A DNA stretch of 5,255 bases from Campylobacterales bacterium (GTDB lineage Bacteria > Campylobacterota > Campylobacteria > Campylobacterales > Hydrogenimonadaceae): NCBI GenBank assembly GCA_026986055.1, contig JALSPH010000014.1:1-5255 (forward strand), read 5' to 3'. The first letter of the stretch is position 1. Every line of letters starts with the position of its first letter. Shown here piece after piece: positions 1 to 5,255 of the stretch. Made by a program: the position numbers and the translations under genes. The notes beneath the pieces are model-generated. The model was not told the origin of the DNA. It was given only the letters and a program-made list of their open reading frames with translations, and ran no database searches.

Positions 1-429
1 ATTAGAGAGCAGAACAGATCCTACCCATCTTTCGCCAACTGGCTAGGTTTCAGACGAATAAACATAGACATAGAGCACGCCCCCAGGCCTCACGGTGAGA
101 GCTCCTACTCTTTTAGAAAGCTTGTCTCTCTTGCCATAGACTCCATAGTGGCTCACTCCAACAAACCGTTGCGCCTCTCTATAGAGTTTGGCTTCATAAT
201 GACTTTTCTAAGTCTTCTTTACGCCCTCTGGCTCGTTATACGCTATTTCATTTACGACGTTCCCGTGCAGGGGTGGACAAGCGTCATGGTCTCCATATAT
301 CTCATAGGAGGCTTGCTTTTTGCAAATATGGGAGTGTTAGGGCTATACATAGGCAAGGTTTTCAACGAAACGAAAAAACGGCCCCTTTACGTAGTTTCCG
401 AAACAACTTTTGAAAGCGAAAAAGAGTAG
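1..429 (+). CDS. Family 2 glycosyltransferase, polyprenyl-phosphate type (C-terminal part only)
   Basis: The frame is open from the first base to a TAG at 427-429, so this is the last 142 residues of a gene that starts upstream; the GTG at 148 is internal. The visible part has the usual end of DPM1/GtrB/ArnC-like transferases. A segment with the R-x-x-G-x-S-x-Y pattern (RPHGESSYSFRKL, about residues 29-41) is followed by an amphipathic stretch and two membrane helices (about residues 60-80 and 94-115), then a short charged tail. Known family members (about 310-330 residues) move a sugar from a nucleotide donor to undecaprenyl or dolichyl phosphate on the cytoplasmic face. The catalytic GT-A domain lies outside the window, so donor and acceptor cannot be read. 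It sits 4 bases before a flippase-like membrane protein, which fits production and transport of a lipid-linked sugar. Family call is firm; substrate is unknown. Confidence 0.85.
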   Translation: MREQNRSYPSFANWLGFRRINIDIEHAPRPHGESSYSFRKLVSLAIDSIVAHSNKPLRLSIEFGFIMTFLSLLYALWLVIRYFIYDVPVQGWTSVMVSIYLIGGLLFANMGVLGLYIGKVFNETKKRPLYVVSETTFESEKE

Positions 430-433
430 AAAA

Positions 434-1363
434 ATGGCAGAAGTCGAAGCTGCAGCAGATGTTGTCGTAAAAGAGCGAAACCGTTTTAAAAAGCTTCTTG
501 TTATCGGCTTGAAAGTGGCAGTTTCCGTTACTCTGCTCGCCTATCTTCTAACGAAACTCGATTTTAGCTCCATATCGAAGTTGCAAAGCGATATCGCATG
601 GTATGTTGCCGTCTCGTCGCTCGTCATGCTTGCGGCACTATGGTTCATGGCGGTAAGATGGAAGTTCGTTTTAAAACTGATAGAGGCAAAGAACTACTCT
701 TTGAAGCTTCTTTACAACTTCTACCTCATAGGCTCTTTTTTCAACATCTTCATCCCGGGCGCCATAGGCGGAGATGCCATGCGGCTATACTATGCGAGCA
801 AAGCTTATAACTTAACTAAAACCAAATCATTTATCGCAGTTTTCATAGAGCGGGTCGCAGGGCTGTTTGCACTGGGGCTTATACTGATGTTCTCGCTTCT
901 TTTCAACGAAACCATAAGAAGTAAGCTGGGCTTTGGTTTCACACTCATACTCCTTTGTACCGCCGGCATGGTACTGGCTTTGGTCATAGCCAAATATTTC
1001 ATTCAAAAAAAGTTGGACATAGCCTACAAAGATCTCGGTTTCATACTTCTTCTTTCAGGCCTGGGCCAGTTTGGAGACATACTAATAACTTACATTTTCT
1101 CCCTATATTTCGGCCTGGAGATAACCATACTGAACCTGATGTCGATAATGCCTCTTGTATACATAGCGACCGTCGTTCCCATCTCACTTGGAGGAGTCGG
1201 CGTAAGAGAGGGTGTCATGACGGCCGGAATGACGCTTTACGGAGTCGGCGTGTCGGATGCCGTGCTTGTCTCGCTCCTACTCTATTTTTTAAAAGTACTT
1301 CTAGGAGTTGTAGGAATGTTTTTTTATTTAAGTTATAGAAACACCAATGAAAAAGGTAAATAA
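434..1363 (+). CDS. Flippase-like integral membrane protein (LPG_synthase_TM / UPF0104 family)
   Basis: This is a 309-residue inner-membrane protein with about eight hydrophobic segments (roughly residues 20-40, 52-74, 93-110, 133-157, 167-189, 200-225, 233-251 and 276-300). Family signatures visible are FFNIFIPGAIGGDAMRLYY (102-120), the FIERVAGL block (137-144) and PISLGGVGVREG (249-260), which match the membrane domain of lysylphosphatidylglycerol synthase and its stand-alone relatives (PF03706/TIGR00374). There is no C-terminal aminoacyl-transferase domain, so it is not an MprF. Stand-alone members are proposed to move or present lipid-linked substrates; that role here is inferred from the preceding glycosyltransferase. 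ATG 434 is chosen because AAAGAG (421-426) lies 7 bases upstream. An upstream in-frame TTG at 410 would add 8 residues and overlap the previous gene, but it has no ribosome binding site. Base composition drops after about 1280, near the border with the AT-rich genes that follow. Confidence 0.85.
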   Translation: MAEVEAAADVVVKERNRFKKLLVIGLKVAVSVTLLAYLLTKLDFSSISKLQSDIAWYVAVSSLVMLAALWFMAVRWKFVLKLIEAKNYSLKLLYNFYLIGSFFNIFIPGAIGGDAMRLYYASKAYNLTKTKSFIAVFIERVAGLFALGLILMFSLLFNETIRSKLGFGFTLILLCTAGMVLALVIAKYFIQKKLDIAYKDLGFILLLSGLGQFGDILITYIFSLYFGLEITILNLMSIMPLVYIATVVPISLGGVGVREGVMTAGMTLYGVGVSDAVLVSLLLYFLKVLLGVVGMFFYLSYRNTNEKGK

Positions 1364-2499
1364 TGATGACTAAATCAAAAACTCTAAATCTTGGCTTTAT
1401 CGGAGGAGGAATCAACTCAGCAATAGGGAAAACACATGAAATTGCAACTCATATCGATCATAAGTTTAAGCTTGTTTCTGGCTGTTTCAGTACAAACAAA
1501 GATAAAAATCAAGAAACTGCTGACAAATGGTCAATAGATAGATACTACAATAATTTCGAAGAGTTTTTAGAAAATGAACGCAACCAAATCGACGCAATTG
1601 TCATCCTAACTCCAACAGATCAGCACACAGAATATATTATTAGATCAATAGAGAATACTATTCCAGTTATATGTGAAAAAACACTTACAGACAACATTGA
1701 AGATGCATATAAAATAAAAAAGGCTATAGATGCAAACAATGGATTTTTAGCAGTTACATATAATTATACTGGCTATCCAATGGTAAGAGAAATGCAACAC
1801 ATGATAGAGATAGGAAAGCTAGGAAAAATTATACAAATCAATATACAAATGCCACAAGAAAGCTTTATAAGACTTGATAAAAATGGTGGAAAACCTTCCC
1901 CACAAAAATGGCGTTTACATGATAAAGAAATTTCAATGATATCCTTAGATTTAGGTACGCACTTGACTAATATGATTTATTTCCTGACCAATGAGCATCC
2001 TTTGGAAGTAGTCGCACTCGGCAACAGCTTTGGTCATTTTAATGTAACTGATAATATTATCGCTCTAGCGAAATATACAAATAATATAGACTGCCACATA
2101 TGGTACAGTAAATCTGCACTCGGGCATAAAAATGGCTTAAAGGTTGAAGTATATGGTACGGAGGGATCGCTATCTTGGTATCAAATGAATCCTGAATTTT
2201 TACAATTTAACGATAATGAAGGAAGAAATATTATATTAGATAGATCATCAAAAGATATACATATTGCTGACCAAGAACGATATAATAGATTTAAATCTGG
2301 GCATCCAGCTGGTTTCATAGAAGCATTCGCAAACCATTATGAAGACATTCATGCCAGTTTAACCACTTATTTAAAGACTTTCAACCACGAAACAACTAAC
2401 TACGTTTTTGGAATAGACCAATCACTTGAAAGCCTTGCGACTATGGTAGCTATAGAAAAGTCCATAAAATGCAAGCAGTGGGTTAAAGTCGGTTTGTGA
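1363..2499 (+). CDS. Gfo/Idh/MocA family NAD(P)-dependent oxidoreductase
   Basis: A 378-residue protein of normal length for the family. The N-terminal Rossmann fold shows the nucleotide loop GFIGGGINSAIGKTHEIA (residues 11-28), the variant with G-G-G, S, G and H seen in one Gfo/Idh subgroup. It continues with ILTPTDQH (81-88) and CEK (104-106), where K106 is the usual catalytic lysine. The C-terminal domain has W183-R184 and LDLGTH (195-200), with D196 and H200 in the places of the family's catalytic Asp and His, so it looks active. Such enzymes oxidise or reduce hydroxyls of sugars, inositols or nucleotide sugars; the substrate cannot be read. The start overlaps the preceding stop (TAATG), which suggests translational coupling. 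A second ATG at 1366 is 9 bases from AAGG (1353-1356) and could be the true start. The gene is much more AT-rich than its upstream neighbours, consistent with recent acquisition. Confidence 0.88.
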   Translation: MMTKSKTLNLGFIGGGINSAIGKTHEIATHIDHKFKLVSGCFSTNKDKNQETADKWSIDRYYNNFEEFLENERNQIDAIVILTPTDQHTEYIIRSIENTIPVICEKTLTDNIEDAYKIKKAIDANNGFLAVTYNYTGYPMVREMQHMIEIGKLGKIIQINIQMPQESFIRLDKNGGKPSPQKWRLHDKEISMISLDLGTHLTNMIYFLTNEHPLEVVALGNSFGHFNVTDNIIALAKYTNNIDCHIWYSKSALGHKNGLKVEVYGTEGSLSWYQMNPEFLQFNDNEGRNIILDRSSKDIHIADQERYNRFKSGHPAGFIEAFANHYEDIHASLTTYLKTFNHETTNYVFGIDQSLESLATMVAIEKSIKCKQWVKVGL

Positions 2500-2513
2500 T
2501 ACTAGGAAAAAAC

Positions 2514-2518
2514 AAGGA
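2514..2518 (+). promoter_or_regulatory. Ribosome binding site of the first ATP-grasp gene
   Basis: AAGGA lies 9 bases before ATG 2528, in the 28-base gap after the oxidoreductase stop. It is the clearest Shine-Dalgarno match in the window and fixes the start of the downstream gene. Confidence 0.65.
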
Positions 2519-2527
2519 TCTGTTAGA

Positions 2528-3700
2528 ATGAAAAAGCTTTTAATTGCGGGAGGTAGTCATGCAGACATACCAGTTATTAAAGCAGCGAAAGAATTAGGGC
2601 TATGGGTTGCAACAACAGGGAACAATCCTAATGATCTTGGACACAAATACTCAGATGCATTTTATAAGGCCGATTACTCTAACAAAAATGAGATTTTAGA
2701 GTTATCAAAAAATCTAAAAATTGATTATATTTGTCCCTCAAGTAATGACTTTTCAGCAATAAGTAGTGCATTTGTAGCTGAAAAACTCAATCTACCTGGC
2801 CATGATAGTTATGAAGTTACAAAAATTATTCATCACAAAAACAAATTCAAGAATTTAGTTAGCAATCTTGGCTTGAAGACACCAAAACATATTAGTTACA
2901 AGAAAGGAGACCCTCTTGACATTGGTTCTTTAAAATTTCCAATATTAGTAAAACCAACTGATCTGAGTGGCGGAAAAGGTATTAGCAGGATACATGAAAG
3001 AGAAAAGTTAAAAAATGCTATTAGTACTGCACTAAAGAAGTCAAAAAATGACTCTGTTGTTTTAGAAGAGTTTATTACGGGTAGTAACCACGGTTATTCT
3101 ACTTTTATCGCTAATAAAAAAGTGATTTTTTCATTTATGGACGACGAACACTACTTTAAAAATGACTATCTTGTTTCTGGTGCATCTACATCATTAAACT
3201 TTTCCACAAATATTAAAAATAAATTGGATACACAGCTGGAAAAATTGGCCAATGCTCTTAATTTATCAGATGGATTACTACACGTTCAGTTTATTCTGAA
3301 CAACAATGAACCTTACATTATTGAAATATGTAGACGAACACCCGGTGACCTTTATTTGAAACTGATTGAATACGCTACTGGTTTTAATGCTGCAGCAGAA
3401 ATTGTTAAGTCTGTTATTGGCGAAAGTAGAAAAACGAATGTAAATAATTTTAATTTAAATTACATTACGAGACACTGTATAATGTCTGACAGAGACGGCG
3501 TTGTTACTGGTATTGAATATGGACTTTTTAAAAATATGATAATTGATGAATTACTTTTCTATAAAAAGAATAACATCATTAAAGACTTTATGACTTATAA
3601 AGCAGGGATAGTTTTTGTTAAATACGATAATAAATCCGAATTTGAAAAACTAAATGAAAAGTTAACAAGTGAAATAAAAATTAAGTTCGAAGACCTATAA
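2528..3700 (+). CDS. ATP-grasp domain protein, EICRR-PGDLY variant (putative carboxylate-amine ligase)
   Basis: A 390-residue cytoplasmic protein with the PurK/PurT/CPSase-type ATP-grasp layout. The pre-ATP-grasp domain begins LLIAGGSHADIPVIKAAKE (4-22). A lysine-rich linker (HHKNKFK, 102-108) follows, then the ATP-binding LVKP (140-143) and the glycine loop SGGKG (147-151). The hinge EEFITG comes next (180-185), then HVQFIL (252-257) and the metal/phosphate-binding block EICRRTPGDLY (266-276). The hinge is followed by HGYS (188-191), where many ATP-grasp enzymes have a Glu (S-V-E in the neighbouring paralogue). The conserved Asp of the DLV-type strand is replaced by Q254. E266, R269 and R270 are kept, so it is probably functional but of a distinct subfamily. 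Known ATP-grasp enzymes activate a carboxylate as an acyl phosphate and join it to a nucleophile, commonly an amine. Substrates are unknown; an amino sugar acceptor is inferred from the aminotransferase downstream. Very AT-rich, like the oxidoreductase before it. Confidence 0.85.
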   Translation: MKKLLIAGGSHADIPVIKAAKELGLWVATTGNNPNDLGHKYSDAFYKADYSNKNEILELSKNLKIDYICPSSNDFSAISSAFVAEKLNLPGHDSYEVTKIIHHKNKFKNLVSNLGLKTPKHISYKKGDPLDIGSLKFPILVKPTDLSGGKGISRIHEREKLKNAISTALKKSKNDSVVLEEFITGSNHGYSTFIANKKVIFSFMDDEHYFKNDYLVSGASTSLNFSTNIKNKLDTQLEKLANALNLSDGLLHVQFILNNNEPYIIEICRRTPGDLYLKLIEYATGFNAAAEIVKSVIGESRKTNVNNFNLNYITRHCIMSDRDGVVTGIEYGLFKNMIIDELLFYKKNNIIKDFMTYKAGIVFVKYDNKSEFEKLNEKLTSEIKIKFEDL

Positions 3701-3762
3701 ATGCTATTGTATACTTTTGGTAAAAATCTAAAATTTTCTTTATTGAAAGAGAAAAAAACATC
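3701..3762 (+). other. 62-base spacer between the two ATP-grasp genes, with a 21-codon in-frame ORF
   Basis: This is the longest gap in the window and is strongly AT-rich. It begins with an ATG directly after the TAA of the upstream gene and in the same frame. The 21-codon reading frame (3701-3766, beginning MLLYTFGKN) ends in a TGA that overlaps the next gene's ATG (ATGA). It could be a coupling leader, an old C-terminal extension, or chance. TATACT at 3710-3715 resembles a -10 box but has no good -35 and no TGn extension, so I do not call a promoter. No terminator-like GC-rich stem with a T tail is present. Confidence 0.35.
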
Positions 3763-4938
3763 ATGAAAAAAATACTGATTCTCGGTGCAGGTGTATATCA
3801 ACTGCCGCTTATCAAAAGAGCCAAGAAGAGAGGGTACTACGTAATTGTAGCCAGTAAAGATGGGCAATATCCTGGTTTTTTGTATGCCGACAAAGTTTAT
3901 TATATCGATACCACTGACATTGAAGGGATTTACAAGATTGCCAAAGAGGAGCAAATAGACGCCATAACTACACTTGGAACGGATGTAGCTGTAAGAACGC
4001 TGGGTGTAGTGAACGAACGAATGGGCCTAAGCGGAATTTTACAAAAGTCTGCAACACTATCTACCGACAAAAAACTTATGAAAGAGACTTTTTTAAAAAA
4101 CAATATAAAAACGGCACCATTCAAAACCGTTTTCTCCCTTCAAGAGGCCTACAAAGCATACGATTTACTAAATAAACCTCTCGCTATAAAACCGGTAGAC
4201 AACTCCGGAAGCCGCGGCATAACAAAAGTATCGAAAAAAGAGGATCTGGAAAAAGCTTACCATCATGCATTTACCAATTCGAAAAAAGAGTATGTAATCG
4301 TCGAAGAGTATATAGAGGGGAGGAAATTATCGGTAGAAGCGGCCGTCATAGACAAAAGGCTGGTCTTTTTTTTGCCAAATGGAAATATTCTATATCAAGG
4401 CAAGATAGACATCCCCATAGGCCATTTCGTTCCAGCCGCTATTTCCAGAAGTACTGTTTCCAAAATCGAAGCAGAATTGTTAAAGCTAATAGACGCTTTG
4501 GAGATAGACAACTCGGCTTTGAATGTGGACCTGGTACTTCATGACGAAGAAGTGTACGTCGTAGAAGCGGGAGCAAGAGCAGGAGGCACCAACTTAGCCG
4601 ATCTTGTATCTACTGCATATGACGTCAACTACTACGATTTTATTTTAAATTTAGCGCTTGGTGAAGCCAAACCCTTTGCAAATGAAATCTCAAGCAATTG
4701 TGCGGTAGAAGTTATGGTCAGTGAGTCTAACGGCTACCTCAAGAGGTGTTCTCTTGAAACAGATGATCGAAGAGTGGTGAGTTTTGCTTGTGACTATAAA
4801 ATAGATGAGTATGTTAAAAAGTTTGAAACAGGCGCGGATAGAATTGGGCACATAGTCATTAAATGCGGTCTTGCAGAAGATCCCATAGCGGTTCTTGATG
4901 AGATAAAGAAAGATATATCAGTAGAGGTTTACCAATGA
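3763..4938 (+). CDS. ATP-grasp domain protein, canonical motifs (putative carboxylate-amine ligase)
   Basis: A 391-residue protein with a full set of ATP-grasp motifs. The N-terminal domain begins ILILGAGVYQLPLIKRAK (4-21). It carries a DK linker (102-103), IKP with ATP-binding K143, the glycine loop SGSRG (148-152), the hinge EEYIEG (181-186) and SVE (190-192). NVDLV (254-258) and EAGARAGG (268-275) supply the metal ligands D256 and E268 and the phosphate-binding R272. It matches CPSase-L/PurK-like ligases that form acyl phosphates. It resembles the preceding gene in size and fold but differs at the active site, so the two are diverged paralogues with probably different substrates. ATG 3763 is the only reasonable start, since the frame upstream holds no ATG, GTG or TTG before a TAA at 3721. 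The ribosome site is weak (AGAG at 3748-3751, 11 bases away). Composition is intermediate, between the AT-rich pair upstream and wecE. A run of eight T lies at 4366-4373. Substrate is unknown. Confidence 0.87.
   Translation: MKKILILGAGVYQLPLIKRAKKRGYYVIVASKDGQYPGFLYADKVYYIDTTDIEGIYKIAKEEQIDAITTLGTDVAVRTLGVVNERMGLSGILQKSATLSTDKKLMKETFLKNNIKTAPFKTVFSLQEAYKAYDLLNKPLAIKPVDNSGSRGITKVSKKEDLEKAYHHAFTNSKKEYVIVEEYIEGRKLSVEAAVIDKRLVFFLPNGNILYQGKIDIPIGHFVPAAISRSTVSKIEAELLKLIDALEIDNSALNVDLVLHDEEVYVVEAGARAGGTNLADLVSTAYDVNYYDFILNLALGEAKPFANEISSNCAVEVMVSESNGYLKRCSLETDDRRVVSFACDYKIDEYVKKFETGADRIGHIVIKCGLAEDPIAVLDEIKKDISVEVYQ
4924..4927 (+). promoter_or_regulatory. Ribosome binding site of the aminotransferase gene
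   Basis: GAGG lies 7 bases before ATG 4935, inside the end of the second ATP-grasp gene. With the ATGA stop/start overlap it supports coupled translation and fixes the wecE start. Confidence 0.55.
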
Positions 4939-5255
4939 TCCCCTTCAACAAACCACCCGTTACAGGTAACGAAGAAAAATATGTCATAGAGGCCATACGA
5001 AACGAAAAGCTTTGCGGCGACGGGCCATTTACCCATAAATGCCAAGAGTGGTTTGAAAAGAGGCTTGGCTGCAAAAAAGCGCTGCTTACACCCTCATGTA
5101 CTCACGCTCTGGAGATGGCGGCACTGCTTATAGAGATAAAACCCGGCGATGAAGTCATAATGCCAAGCTACACCTTCGTCTCTACCGCCAACGCTTTCGT
5201 GCTTCGAGGCGCAAAAATAGTCTTTGTAGACATTAGACCGGATACTATGAATATA
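4935..5255 (+). CDS. wecE: dTDP-4-amino-4,6-dideoxygalactose transaminase (N-terminal part, cut by window end)
   Basis: The first 107 residues of a DegT/DnrJ/EryC1/StrS PLP-dependent aminotransferase; the full family length is about 375 residues. The N-terminus reads MIPFNKPPVTGNE, with KLCGDGPFT (25-33), LLTPSCTHALEMAALL (50-65) and a long block around GDEVIMPSYTFVSTANAF (71-88). From memory this closely follows E. coli WecE (RffA), which moves an amino group from glutamate to C4 of dTDP-4-keto-6-deoxy-D-glucose to make dTDP-Fuc4N. The match is strong enough to name it, though close relatives with other 4-keto sugars exist. The PLP-binding lysine lies beyond the window. It overlaps the ATP-grasp gene by 4 bases (ATGA), so the ligase and the amino-sugar enzyme are probably made together. 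In E. coli the amine is acetylated by WecD; no acetyltransferase is visible here. Composition returns to the higher GC of the first two genes. Confidence 0.88.
   Translation, partial: MIPFNKPPVTGNEEKYVIEAIRNEKLCGDGPFTHKCQEWFEKRLGCKKALLTPSCTHALEMAALLIEIKPGDEVIMPSYTFVSTANAFVLRGAKIVFVDIRPDTMNI

Noticed and set aside
148..150. GTG 148 as a true start of a 93-residue membrane protein (GtrA-like)
   Set aside because: The same frame is open to the window start, and residues before 148 carry the conserved R-x-x-G-x-S-x-Y region of GT2 enzymes, so GTG 148 is an internal valine.
410..433. TTG 410 as start of the flippase-like protein
   Set aside because: It would add eight basic residues and overlap the previous gene by 20 bases; no Shine-Dalgarno sequence precedes it, while ATG 434 has AAAGAG 7 bases upstream.
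955..1338. 127-codon plus-strand ORF overlapping the flippase-like gene in another frame
   Set aside because: It lies entirely within a gene with clear family motifs; its translation is rich in R, H, S and P with no recognisable domain, as expected of an out-of-frame shadow.
3710..3715. TATACT as a -10 promoter element for the second ATP-grasp gene
   Set aside because: There is no recognisable -35 at the right spacing and no TGn extension; such hexamers are frequent by chance in AT-rich sequence.
3733..3758. Imperfect hairpin of TTTTCTTT with AAAGAGAAAA as a terminator
   Set aside because: The stem is nearly all A/T with a mismatch or bulge and is followed by A and not T residues, so it would not act as an intrinsic terminator.
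3595..3954. 119-codon minus-strand ORF across the spacer between the ATP-grasp genes
   Set aside because: It overlaps the ends of two well-supported genes, shows no family motif, and its start has no ribosome site. It is an antisense shadow of AT-rich coding sequence.

Overview
The window is a densely packed, single-strand (+) stretch of six genes that looks like the interior of a cell-surface polysaccharide (O-antigen, capsule or glycan) locus of a Gram-negative bacterium. The moderate GC in the flanking genes, the heavy use of ATA for isoleucine and the very tight gene packing suggest a Campylobacterota-type genome (Sulfurimonas/Sulfurovum-like). That placement is an inference from composition, with no marker gene behind it.

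Layout: (1) 1-429 is the C-terminal end of a membrane-anchored family 2 glycosyltransferase of the polyprenyl-phosphate type. (2) 434-1363 is a polytopic membrane protein of the flippase-like LPG_synthase_TM family. (3) 1363-2499 is a Gfo/Idh/MocA NAD(P)-dependent oxidoreductase. (4) 2528-3700 is an ATP-grasp ligase-like protein with an unusual active-site signature. (5) 3763-4938 is a second, divergent ATP-grasp protein with canonical motifs. (6) 4935-5255 is the N-terminal part of a WecE/RffA-type dTDP-4-keto-6-deoxyglucose aminotransferase, cut by the window end. Genes 1/2 are 4 bases apart, 2/3 overlap by 1 base (TAATG), 3/4 are 28 bases apart, 4/5 are 62 bases apart and 5/6 overlap by 4 bases (ATGA). 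The set therefore reads as one operon. No convincing promoter or terminator is visible, and no stretch longer than 62 bases lacks a gene.

Working together (inference): the aminotransferase would make an amino-dideoxy nucleotide sugar. The Gfo/Idh enzyme would oxidise or reduce a sugar intermediate, and the ATP-grasp pair could join a carboxylate, such as an amino or hydroxy acid, to an amine. The glycosyltransferase and the flippase-like protein would put a sugar on a lipid carrier and handle it at the membrane. Composition is patchy: genes 3 and 4 are clearly more AT-rich than genes 1, 2 and 6, which suggests a two-gene cassette swapped into an older locus. No RNA genes, CRISPR arrays, insertion sequences or obvious repeats were found.
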